Below, in pieces: positions 51,190 to 59,444 of a stretch of 64,000 nucleotides of DNA. The stretch's first letter is position 1; each line of letters opens with the position of its first letter. The DNA is from Hyphomicrobium sp. GTDB lineage: Bacteria > Pseudomonadota > Alphaproteobacteria > Rhizobiales > Hyphomicrobiaceae. The notes under the pieces were generated by a model. That model saw only the letters and a list, made by a program, of their open reading frames with translations. It was not told the origin of the DNA and ran no database searches. The DNA lies in assembly GCA_025351425.1 (NCBI GenBank), contig JANXVY010000034.1, forward strand, positions 1 to 64,000. The letters are read 5' to 3'. The position numbers were made by a program, and so were the translations under genes.

Positions 51190-52857
51190 ATGCCGACATC
51201 ATTGCCCAAACACCACGTCGAACGAAACACAACGTCGGACATGCTAGCGTTTGTTGCTGGCATTTTATTTGCTGGCTATGGCCTTTTCGTGGCCTTTACG
51301 TCCCACGATGAGGCCATGGCGTTTCACGGCTTCTTGCTGGGCGCCGCATCGCTGGCCGCCATCGGTGCCGTGCTGACGGTAGGCTTTGGGCGTCCCGACT
51401 CAGCCCCGCCGACGGACTATATGGATGGGCCCATCAAGGTCGCGACGATCGCAGCCATGGTGTGGGGCATCGCCGGCTTCACGGTCGGGCTCATCATTGC
51501 CTGCCAGTTGGCCTTCCCGGTGCTGAACCTCGACATGCCCTGGACCAGCTTCGGCAGGTTGCGCCCCTTGCACACGTCGGCGGTGATCTTCGCATTCGGC
51601 GGGAACGTGCTGTTGGCGACGTCGTTCTATGTCGTGCAGCGCACGAGCCATGCCCGCCTCGCGGGACGCTGGTCGCCGTGGTTCGTGGTGTGGGGCTATC
51701 AGCTGTTCATCGCCATCGCCGGCACGGGCTACGTGCTAGGCATCACGCAGGGCAAGGAATACGCCGAGCCCGAATGGTACGCCGACCTCTGGCTGACGAT
51801 CGTCTGGGTCACCTATCTGCTGGTCTTCCTGGGCACGCTGGCCAAGCGCCGCGAACCCCATATCTACGTCGCCAACTGGTTCTTCCTGGCTTTCATCGTC
51901 ACGGTCGCGATGCTGCACCTCGTAAACAACGCAGCCATCCCCGTCAGCATCGTCAGCCCGAAGAGCTATATCCTCTATTCGGGCGTCCAGGACGCCATGA
52001 CGCAATGGTGGTACGGCCACAACGCGGTCGGCTTCTTCCTGACCGCCGGCTTCCTTGGGATCATGTACTACTTCATTCCCAAGCGCGTCGAACGGCCGGT
52101 TTATTCCTACCGCCTTTCGATTGTGCACTTCTGGACGCTGATCTTTCTCTACATCTGGGCGGGACCCCACCACTTGCACTACACGGCCCTGCCGGACTGG
52201 GCGCAGACCCTCGGCATGACGTTCTCGATCATGCTCTGGATGCCCTCGTGGGGCGGCATGATCAACGGCCTGATGACTCTGTCGGGGGCCTGGGACAAGC
52301 TGCGCACCGACCCGGTCGTGCGCTTCCTCGTGGTGTCGGTTGCCTTCTACGGCATGTCGACGTTCGAAGGCCCGCTGATGTCGATCAAGGCCGTCAACTC
52401 GCTCTCGCACTACACGGACTGGACGATCGGCCACGTGCATTCGGGCGCCCTTGGTTGGGTGGCCATGGTGTCGTTCGGCGCGATCTACTGCCTCGTTCCG
52501 TGGCTGTGGAAGCGCGAGGGCCTGTATTCGATGCGTCTTGTCGAATGGCACTTCTGGATCTCGACCATCGGCATCTTGCTCTACATCACCGCGATGTGGG
52601 TTTCGGGCATCACGCAGGGTCTGATGTGGCGTGCCTACGACAAGCTGGGCTTCCTCCAATACTCGTTCATCGAAACCGTGGAAGCGATGAAACCCTACTA
52701 CGTTATCCGCGCGGCCGGCGGCGCACTGTTCCTGATCGGGGCGCTGATCATGGCCTACAACATTTGGCGCACGGTCCGTGGTGACGCGATCACCGACCTT
52801 GCCGACCAACCGCGTGTCGCAGCCAGCCCTGCGCTCCGCGTAAGCCCGGCAGAATAA
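51190..52857 (+). CDS. ccoN: cbb3-type cytochrome c oxidase catalytic subunit I
   Basis: 555 aa, about 12-14 membrane spans. Conserved His clusters include [61 protein letters not shown] and [11 protein letters not shown], the ligands of the low-spin and high-spin hemes and CuB. First gene of ccoNOQP. The N-terminus before the first membrane segment is about 20 residues, normal for the family. Confidence 0.97.
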   Translation: MPTSLPKHHVERNTTSDMLAFVAGILFAGYGLFVAFTSHDEAMAFHGFLLGAASLAAIGAVLTVGFGRPDSAPPTDYMDGPIKVATIAAMVWGIAGFTVGLIIACQLAFPVLNLDMPWTSFGRLRPLHTSAVIFAFGGNVLLATSFYVVQRTSHARLAGRWSPWFVVWGYQLFIAIAGTGYVLGITQGKEYAEPEWYADLWLTIVWVTYLLVFLGTLAKRREPHIYVANWFFLAFIVTVAMLHLVNNAAIPVSIVSPKSYILYSGVQDAMTQWWYGHNAVGFFLTAGFLGIMYYFIPKRVERPVYSYRLSIVHFWTLIFLYIWAGPHHLHYTALPDWAQTLGMTFSIMLWMPSWGGMINGLMTLSGAWDKLRTDPVVRFLVVSVAFYGMSTFEGPLMSIKAVNSLSHYTDWTIGHVHSGALGWVAMVSFGAIYCLVPWLWKREGLYSMRLVEWHFWISTIGILLYITAMWVSGITQGLMWRAYDKLGFLQYSFIETVEAMKPYYVIRAAGGALFLIGALIMAYNIWRTVRGDAITDLADQPRVAASPALRVSPAE

Positions 52858-52869
52858 GGGGGATCGACC

Positions 52870-53598
52870 ATGAACCACGGTATTTTCGAAAAGAACTCAA
52901 TCATCCTGCTGGTCGGCATCCTGATCGTCGTATCGATCGGCGGCCTGGTGCAGATTGCCCCGCTGTTCTGGGTCGACAGCACGATCGAGAAGGTGCAGGG
53001 CATGCGTCCCTACACCCCGCTCGAACAGGCAGGCCGCGACATCTACCTGCGGGAAGGGTGCTACAACTGTCATAGCCAGATGATCCGCACGCTCCGCGAC
53101 GAGGTGGAGCGCTACGGTCACTACTCGCTGGCTGCCGAAAGCATGTACGACCACCCCTTCCAGTGGGGATCGAAGCGGACGGGGCCCGATCTCGCCCGAG
53201 TCGGTGGCAAGTACTCCGATCAATGGCACGCCGACCACATGGCTAACCCGCGCGCGGTCGTGCCCGAGAGCATCATGCCGAGCTATTCCTGGCTCGCCAA
53301 ACGCAAGCTCGACACGAGCGAACTCGAGGCGCGCACCAAGACCTTGAGAATGGTGGGCGTGCCCTACACGGACGAGATGGTCGCCAACGTCACCGCCGAC
53401 ATTGCAGCCCAAATCAACCCAGACAGCAAAGCCGCGCGCGAGCTTCTCAAGCGGTATCCCAAGGCCAAGGTCGCCAAGTTCGACGGCGTCCCCGGCACAG
53501 AGCCGAGCGAACTCGACGCCATGATCGCCTACCTTCAGATCCTCGGTCAGATGGTTGACTTCGCGACCTTCGACGCCGCTGGCCCGAACCTGCGCTGA
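52870..53598 (+). CDS. ccoO: cbb3 oxidase mono-heme subunit II
   Basis: 242 aa. N-terminal TM (about 9-33, [20 protein letters not shown]), heme c site CYNCH at 64-68, and axial Met in [10 protein letters not shown]. Passes electrons from CcoP to CcoN. Lies 12 bases after ccoN. Confidence 0.97.
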   Translation: MNHGIFEKNSIILLVGILIVVSIGGLVQIAPLFWVDSTIEKVQGMRPYTPLEQAGRDIYLREGCYNCHSQMIRTLRDEVERYGHYSLAAESMYDHPFQWGSKRTGPDLARVGGKYSDQWHADHMANPRAVVPESIMPSYSWLAKRKLDTSELEARTKTLRMVGVPYTDEMVANVTADIAAQINPDSKAARELLKRYPKAKVAKFDGVPGTEPSELDAMIAYLQILGQMVDFATFDAAGPNLR

Positions 53599-53611
53599 GG
53601 AGGAAACAGTC

Positions 53612-53791
53612 ATGACATATGAAACTGTGGCGGCTCTCAGCCAGGTGACGACGCTGCTGATGTTCGTCGCGATGTTCGCAGCCGTGGTGACCTACGCGCT
53701 GTGGCCTAGCAATGGGACAGTATTCGAAAAGGTACAGCGCCAGTCGCTGGATCTCGACACCAAATCCGAAAAAGCAGGGGTGATGAAATGA
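53612..53791 (+). CDS. ccoQ: cbb3 oxidase small subunit CcoQ (FixQ)
   Basis: 59 aa. One TM (about 12-32, LLMFVAMFAAVVTYALWPS) and a charged C-terminus. It stabilises the complex. Strong ribosome site AGGAGG before ATG 53612; its stop overlaps the ccoP start by 4 bases. Confidence 0.92.
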   Translation: MTYETVAALSQVTTLLMFVAMFAAVVTYALWPSNGTVFEKVQRQSLDLDTKSEKAGVMK

Positions 53792-54663
53792 GCAGCGAGA
53801 AACCCCTGGTCGAAGAGGGCACTGGCGTTACGACGACGGGCCACGTCTGGGATGACGACATCCGCGAATGGAACAAGCCGCTGCCCAAGTGGTGGCTATA
53901 TTCCTTCTACGTTTGCATCCTTATCGCCATGGTGATGTGGTACCTCTACCCGAGCTGGCCAACCCTCAACGGCTACACGAAAGGATCGCTGGGCTACAGC
54001 CAGCGGGCGACCGTCGCCGGCGAGATCGCCGCCGCCCGCCGCGGGCAGGACGCCTTCCGCAAGCAGCTCGAAAGCGCGCCGCTGGAGCAGGTAAAAAGCA
54101 ACCCCGAGCTGTTGCGGTTCGCCATGGCGAGCGGTGCCGCTTCGTTCCAGACCAACTGCGCGCCCTGCCATGGGCGCGGTGCGCAGGGCGCGATCGGCTA
54201 TCCCAACCTAAATGACGACGACTGGCTCTGGGGCGGCACGATCGCGGACATCGAACAGACACTGCTCTACGGGATTCGGTCCGACCACAAAGACACGCGT
54301 GTCAGCCAGATGCCGAAGTTCGGGACCGACAAGATACTGAAGCCGGACGAGATTGACGCGGCCGCCAACTATGTGGCGAGCCTATCGAAGCTGCCGAGCG
54401 ATGCGGATAAGGCCAAGAAGGGCGCGGCGATCTATGCCGAGCAGTGCGCTGCCTGCCACGGCCCGGAGGGACGCGGCAACACCGAACTCGGCGCGCCGAA
54501 CTTGACCGACGGGATCTGGCTCTACGGCTCCAGTCCTGAACAAATCCGCCAGAGTATCGAAACGGGTCGCGGCGGCATGATGCCGGCGTGGTCGGGTCGC
54601 CTCGACAAGACGACGATCAAGTCGCTTGCCGTCTACGTGCACAGCCTAGGCGGGGGTCGTTGA
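53788..54663 (+). CDS. ccoP: cbb3 oxidase di-heme subunit III
   Basis: 291 aa. Cytoplasmic N-terminus with DDDIREWNKPLPKWW, TM about 35-60, and two heme c sites, CAPCH at 124-128 and CAACH at 220-224, with axial Met residues in QMPKFG and MMPAWSG. It receives electrons from soluble cytochrome c. Confidence 0.97.
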   Translation: MSSEKPLVEEGTGVTTTGHVWDDDIREWNKPLPKWWLYSFYVCILIAMVMWYLYPSWPTLNGYTKGSLGYSQRATVAGEIAAARRGQDAFRKQLESAPLEQVKSNPELLRFAMASGAASFQTNCAPCHGRGAQGAIGYPNLNDDDWLWGGTIADIEQTLLYGIRSDHKDTRVSQMPKFGTDKILKPDEIDAAANYVASLSKLPSDADKAKKGAAIYAEQCAACHGPEGRGNTELGAPNLTDGIWLYGSSPEQIRQSIETGRGGMMPAWSGRLDKTTIKSLAVYVHSLGGGR

Positions 54664-54694
54664 CCTCTGCCCTTTCTAAGAACAGGATGACGCC

Positions 54695-54919
54695 ATGTGC
54701 TGCTGTGGGTCGGGTCTCGCGATTGCGTGTGCACTTGCCGAGGCCAAAGCCGACGGCGCGCGCATGGCGTCAAGTCCGCGAACTGCTACGGATCAAGGTT
54801 GCCTGACCCAGGTGTCCCTGATGTGCGTGCCAACCGAACGTTCGCAGCCCTTGACGCGGTTTGCAGGCTGGCTTCGCTACCTGGGTGTGGCAATCGGTGT
54901 TGAAGGCCGGGAACGATGA
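54695..54919 (+). CDS. Small Cys-rich hypothetical protein between ccoP and ccoG
   Basis: 74 aa, starting MCCCGSGLAIACALAEAKAD. Three adjacent cysteines at the N-terminus plus Cys12 could bind metal. AGGA lies about 7 bases before ATG, and the stop overlaps the ccoG start (ATGA), an arrangement that suggests translational coupling. The rest (EGRER end) has no recognised motif. No known cco gene corresponds to it; it may be a lineage-specific factor or a chance open frame. Confidence 0.42.
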   Translation: MCCCGSGLAIACALAEAKADGARMASSPRTATDQGCLTQVSLMCVPTERSQPLTRFAGWLRYLGVAIGVEGRER

Positions 54920-56487
54920 CATCACTGAAGCCGCCGGAATTGAAACCCAACGACTTCATCCACGGCGAGAGCAGCTTCTCCGCGCCCGGGATTGCGCGCG
55001 ATGACGTCGAGGCGGTCAACCGGGCGAAACCGCGCGAATTCTACGCTCCGCGTCCCGCGATCTACCCCAAGCAAGCGCACGGCACCTTCCGCCGCATTAA
55101 GTGGATCGTCATGGCGGTGACGCTGGGCATCTATTACGCGCTGCCCTGGATCCGATGGAACCGCGGTCCCGACTTGCCCGATCAGGCGGTTCTGATCGAC
55201 CTTGAGCACAACCGCTATTTCTTCTTCTTCCTCGAAATTTGGCCGCAGGAATTCTATTACATCACGGGCCTGCTGATCGTTTCGGCGCTGGGCCTGTTCC
55301 TGTTCACGGCGGTCGCCGGCCGCGTCTGGTGCGGTTACACCTGCCCGCAGACGGTGTGGACCGACCTGATGATCGCGGTCGAGCGCTTCTGGCAAGGCGA
55401 CCGCAACGAGCGCATTCGGCTCGACAAGCAGCCCTGGGGCGCCGTCAAGATCTTCAAGAAGGGTATGACGCATCTGTCCTGGCTGTTGATCGGCCTCGCG
55501 ACCGGCGGCGCGTTCGTATTCTTCTTCCGCGATGCGCCCACGCTTGCGGCTGAGCTGGTGACGGGCACCGCGCCCGAATCCGCCTACTTCTTCATGGGGA
55601 TCTTTGCGCTTACGACTTACGTGCTGGGCGGCCTCGCCCGCGAGCAGGTCTGCATCTACATGTGCCCCTGGCCACGGATCCAGGGCGCGATGACCGACCG
55701 CCACACGTTGCTGATCAGCTATCGCCCCGAGCGCGGCGAGCCCCGTGGCCCCCACAAGAAGAACGACAGTTGGGACGGTCGCGGCGACTGTATCGATTGC
55801 CAGGCCTGCATCGCCGTGTGCCCGACCGGCATCGATATTCGCGACGGCTCGCAGCTCGAGTGCATCCAGTGCGCGCTGTGCATCGACGCGTGTAACGATA
55901 TCATGACCAAGGTCGGCCGTCCGGCCAACCTCATCACCTACGACACGGTCGCCAAGCAGGAAGCAAAGGCCGCCGGCCTCCACGAGCCGTTCCGCCCCGT
56001 GCGCCCGCGCACGATTCTTTATACGGGGGCGCTGGTCGTGGTGAGCGCGATCATGCTGGTGGCGTGGTTCAATCGTACGCTGCTGGAAATCAATGTGTTG
56101 CACGACCGCAACCCGCCATACGTTCAGCTTTCCGACGGCAGCGTGCGCAATGGCTACACTGTAAAACTGCTCAATAAGCGGCCCGAACCGCGCACACTCT
56201 TGTTAGAGACGGAAGGCTTGCCGGGTGCCATGGTCGGCATCATCGGTGTGGATCCGAGCGAACACGGTCATGTCCACGTACCGACAGACGAATTGCGCGA
56301 GGTGCGGGTTCTGGTCAGCGTGCCGCCGGCCGAAGCGGCCAAGCTCGGCGCCTCCTCGACCCCGTTCTGGCTCGTGCTTCACGACAGCGAAAACGGCACC
56401 CATACCAAGCGGGCCGCCAAGTTCCAGATACCGCAACCCCGGCATGACAACGGACACGAAAAGGAAGACAATCATGAGCGCCACTGA
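54916..56487 (+). CDS. ccoG: cbb3 oxidase assembly ferredoxin CcoG (FixG/RdxA)
   Basis: 523 aa. Membrane-bound Cu(II) reductase-type ferredoxin. Cys motif GYTCPQTVW near 140-148 and two 4Fe-4S sites, CIDCQACIAVCP (about 292-303) and CIQCALCIDACN (about 316-327). Four to five TM spans and a C-terminal Ig-like periplasmic domain (about 420-515). It overlaps ccoH by 14 bases. Confidence 0.96.
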   Translation: MTSLKPPELKPNDFIHGESSFSAPGIARDDVEAVNRAKPREFYAPRPAIYPKQAHGTFRRIKWIVMAVTLGIYYALPWIRWNRGPDLPDQAVLIDLEHNRYFFFFLEIWPQEFYYITGLLIVSALGLFLFTAVAGRVWCGYTCPQTVWTDLMIAVERFWQGDRNERIRLDKQPWGAVKIFKKGMTHLSWLLIGLATGGAFVFFFRDAPTLAAELVTGTAPESAYFFMGIFALTTYVLGGLAREQVCIYMCPWPRIQGAMTDRHTLLISYRPERGEPRGPHKKNDSWDGRGDCIDCQACIAVCPTGIDIRDGSQLECIQCALCIDACNDIMTKVGRPANLITYDTVAKQEAKAAGLHEPFRPVRPRTILYTGALVVVSAIMLVAWFNRTLLEINVLHDRNPPYVQLSDGSVRNGYTVKLLNKRPEPRTLLLETEGLPGAMVGIIGVDPSEHGHVHVPTDELREVRVLVSVPPAEAAKLGASSTPFWLVLHDSENGTHTKRAAKFQIPQPRHDNGHEKEDNHERH

Positions 56488-56965
56488 TCGTGCTTTAAGC
56501 GGCCGCACCGTGCTGATCATTCTGGTCGCCTTTTTCGGCATCGTGTTCGCAGTCAACGGTTACTTCGCGTTCGCCGCCATCGATACCTACACGGGGGTGG
56601 TAGCGCAGGAGCCCTATCGCAAAGGCTTGACGTACAACCGCCGTATCGCCGCAGACGCACGTCAGAGCGAACTGCATTGGACGGCTGCGGTGGAGGCCGG
56701 TCGCGATGGGCACACCGCCGTCGATTTCGCGACCGCCGACGGCCGTCCGGTAACAGACCTCAAGCTCCAGGGAACGCTCGGCCGCCCCACGACCGACACC
56801 GCCGACCAGACCCTGACGTTCACCGAAACGAAGCCCGGACGCTATGAGACCCAGGGTGCGGCGCTGGACGCGGGCTCGTGGGTGGTTTCGATCGTGGCGC
56901 GATATGACGTTGCTGCGGCCGATCCGGTGTATCAATTGAGGAAGAGGCTATGGCTCAAGCCCTGA
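56474..56965 (+). CDS. ccoH: cbb3 oxidase assembly protein CcoH (FixH)
   Basis: 163 aa. One N-terminal TM (about 13-35, VLIILVAFFGIVFAVNGYFA) and a periplasmic beta-domain with YRKGLTYNRRIAA and PGRYETQGAALDAGSW. ATG 56474 is chosen because AAGGAAG precedes it and FixH homology begins there. It overlaps ccoG and ccoI (16 bases). Confidence 0.93.
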   Translation: MSATDRALSGRTVLIILVAFFGIVFAVNGYFAFAAIDTYTGVVAQEPYRKGLTYNRRIAADARQSELHWTAAVEAGRDGHTAVDFATADGRPVTDLKLQGTLGRPTTDTADQTLTFTETKPGRYETQGAALDAGSWVVSIVARYDVAAADPVYQLRKRLWLKP

Positions 56966-59163
56966 CGCTCGCCCCCGAAATCCCAAAGGGCGCCGTAGCG
57001 GCCGAGGAAACAGCCGGAGCTGCCGGAGCCACGCGCACGATCCAGCTCGTCGTCGAAAACATGCGCTGCGGCGGTTGCATGCGCAAAGTTGAAACGGCGC
57101 TGCTGGACCTTCCTGGAGTGACCGCAGCGCGCGCCAATCTCTCGACCGGCCGGGTCGCCGTGGTCACCGCGGCCCGCGCAGCCAAGACGACGGAACCGCT
57201 GATCGATGCGCTGCAACGGGCCGGCTTCAAAGCCTCCGAACTGCCCCCCGAAGGGACAACCGTCGAGCCCGGCGACCGCGATCTAATCCGCCGGCTCGCA
57301 GTCGCGGGGTTTGCCGCGGCCAACATCATGTTGCTGTCGGTCGCGGTCTGGGCCGGTCACGGCGGCGATATGCCGGCGTCGTTGCAAACCATGATGCACT
57401 GGTTGTCGGCGCTGATCGCGGTGCCGACGGTTGCCTACGCGGGCATGCCGTTCTTCGCGTCGGCGGCCGCGGCCCTCAAGATGCGCCGCATCAACATGGA
57501 TGTGCCGATCTCGCTCGGCGTCATCCTGGCGACGGGCATGAGCCTCTATCAGACCACGCGCGGCAGCGAGCAAGTCTATTTCGATGCCGCCGTGTCGCTA
57601 TTGTTTTTCCTACTCATCGGGCGCGTGCTCGACCAGCGCATGCGCAGCCAGGCGGCGAGTGCGGCCGAAAACCTGCTCGGCCTCATCAGCCCCGCGACCA
57701 CGGTCGTGCGCGCCGATGGCCGCAGCGAGCGCATTCCGACACGGTCGGTGACGCCCGGGATGGCGCTAGTGATTGCGGCTGGCGAACGCGTGCCGGTCGA
57801 CGCGCGCCTGACGCGGGGCACAGCCGAGATGGACGAGAGCCTCATCACGGGGGAAACGCGGCCGCGCCGGGTGGGCGCTGGCGATGCGCTGTTCTGCGGC
57901 ACCATCAATCTGTCGGGCCCCATCGAAGCGGTCGCGACCGCGTGCGAAGAAAACACGCTGCTCGCCGAAATCTCACGGCTGATGCAGACGGCCGAACAGG
58001 CGCGGGGGCGCTACGTGCGGCTCGCCGACCGGGCCGCAAAGCTCTACGCGCCCGCCGTGCACATTCTCGGCCTGTCGACTTTCCTGGGCTGGCTCTGGCT
58101 CGGCCATGGCTGGGAGCAGGCGTTGACCGCCGCCATTGCGGTGCTGATCATCACCTGCCCGTGCGCGCTGGCGCTGGCCGTTCCAGCCGTCCAAGTGGCC
58201 GCTGTCGGCCGGCTGTTCAAGCACGGGATCGTCGTCAAGGCCCCAGACGGGCTGGAGCGGCTGGCCGAGATCGATACCATCGTGCTCGACAAGACCGGCA
58301 CGTTGACGTTGGGCGAGCCCCGGTTAGAGCCGGGTTCGCGCGTCGACAGTGCGGCGCTGACCCATGCGGCGGCGCTGGCATGCGTCAGCCGTCACCCGTA
58401 CTCGAAGGCGATCGTCCGCGCGTGCCGCGAACGTGGCCTCGCCGTCGTGCCGGCTTCTAGCGTGGAAGAAATCGCAGGCGAGGGCCTGAAGGCAACGATC
58501 GACGGAGTCGAGGTCAGGCTCGGATCGGCCGATTTTTGCGGGGCAAGCGACGAGATCGACCGCCCGGCGTTGTGGTGGAAAGCCGGAACGGCAACTCCGC
58601 TCGCGTTTCATTTCGACGACCCCCTGCGCGAGGACGCCGCCGCAACGATTGCGACGCTCAAGCGCTTGGGTTATCGCATCGAACTGCTTTCGGGCGACCG
58701 CGCCTCGGTGGTCGCGGGTGTCGCTCAAGCGTGCGGGATTGCGGATTGGCGCGGCGAGTTGAAGCCAGGCAACAAGCTGCACCGGATCGAAGCGCTGAAG
58801 GCAGCCGGACACAAGGTTCTGATGGCGGGCGACGGGCTCAACGATGCGCCGGCTCTTGCAGCGGGTAATGCGTCGATCGCGCCGTCGACTGCGACCGATA
58901 TCAGCCAGACGGCCTCCGACGTGATCTTTCAGGGCGCGAAATTGCAGCCGCTGATCGAGACGCTGGCCGTTGCCAAGGCCGCCCGCCGGTCGGCGCTGAG
59001 CAATTTCGGGATCGCCATCGGCTATAATCTGTTGTTTGTTCCGCTCGCGATGTTGGGTATCGTAACACCACTCATTGCCGCGATCGCCATGTCGACCTCC
59101 TCGATCACGGTCACGGCCAATGCGGTCTGGCTCGGCCACAAGCGGTTGCAGGAGGCTTCATGA
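56950..59163 (+). CDS. ccoI: Copper-translocating P1B-type ATPase CcoI (FixI)
   Basis: 737 aa. N-terminal HMA domain with MRCGGCM (Cys40, Cys43), TM metal site CPC (403-405, ITCPCALALAVP), phosphorylated Asp447 in DKTGTLT, and hinge GDGLNDAPAL. It exports copper for insertion into CcoN. It overlaps ccoS by 4 bases. Confidence 0.96.
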   Translation: MAQALTLAPEIPKGAVAAEETAGAAGATRTIQLVVENMRCGGCMRKVETALLDLPGVTAARANLSTGRVAVVTAARAAKTTEPLIDALQRAGFKASELPPEGTTVEPGDRDLIRRLAVAGFAAANIMLLSVAVWAGHGGDMPASLQTMMHWLSALIAVPTVAYAGMPFFASAAAALKMRRINMDVPISLGVILATGMSLYQTTRGSEQVYFDAAVSLLFFLLIGRVLDQRMRSQAASAAENLLGLISPATTVVRADGRSERIPTRSVTPGMALVIAAGERVPVDARLTRGTAEMDESLITGETRPRRVGAGDALFCGTINLSGPIEAVATACEENTLLAEISRLMQTAEQARGRYVRLADRAAKLYAPAVHILGLSTFLGWLWLGHGWEQALTAAIAVLIITCPCALALAVPAVQVAAVGRLFKHGIVVKAPDGLERLAEIDTIVLDKTGTLTLGEPRLEPGSRVDSAALTHAAALACVSRHPYSKAIVRACRERGLAVVPASSVEEIAGEGLKATIDGVEVRLGSADFCGASDEIDRPALWWKAGTATPLAFHFDDPLREDAAATIATLKRLGYRIELLSGDRASVVAGVAQACGIADWRGELKPGNKLHRIEALKAAGHKVLMAGDGLNDAPALAAGNASIAPSTATDISQTASDVIFQGAKLQPLIETLAVAKAARRSALSNFGIAIGYNLLFVPLAMLGIVTPLIAAIAMSTSSITVTANAVWLGHKRLQEAS

Positions 59164-59351
59164 CGGCACTTGCATGGCTCATCCCGGCAGCACTGGGGCT
59201 CGGCGCGCTGGGGCTGGTAGGGTTTCTCTGGTCGCTCAAGAGCGGTCAGTTCGACGATCTGGAAGGCGCGGGGTGGCGTGCCCTCGATGATGAACCGATC
59301 GGACCGAGCAGGGCCGTGAAGCACGAAGCGGCTCCCGCAGCGCTGCCTTGA
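59160..59351 (+). CDS. ccoS: cbb3 oxidase maturation protein CcoS
   Basis: 63 aa. One TM (about 5-28, AWLIPAALGLGALGLVGFLW) followed by the family motif SGQFDDLEGAGWRAL(D)DD-like sequence (LKSGQFDDLEGAG). Needed for cofactor insertion. Last gene of the cco cluster. Confidence 0.93.
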   Translation: MTALAWLIPAALGLGALGLVGFLWSLKSGQFDDLEGAGWRALDDEPIGPSRAVKHEAAPAALP

Positions 59352-59373
59352 CGCCGTGGCAGGGAAGTGAAGG

Positions 59374-59393
59374 CCAGGGCACGCGTGCCCTGG
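59374..59393. repeat. Perfect 20-bp palindrome between convergent genes
   Basis: CCAGGGCACG is followed directly by its reverse complement CGTGCCCTGG. It lies between the convergent ccoS and P-type ATPase genes. A fold would be GC-rich but there is no T-tract on either side, so it is a possible bidirectional, weak terminator or protein site. Confidence 0.7.
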
Positions 59394-59444
59394 ATCCGCC
59401 GACCAAGCGGGGCTCGCGTCCACCGGTGGTCACTGGCTGCGCCG

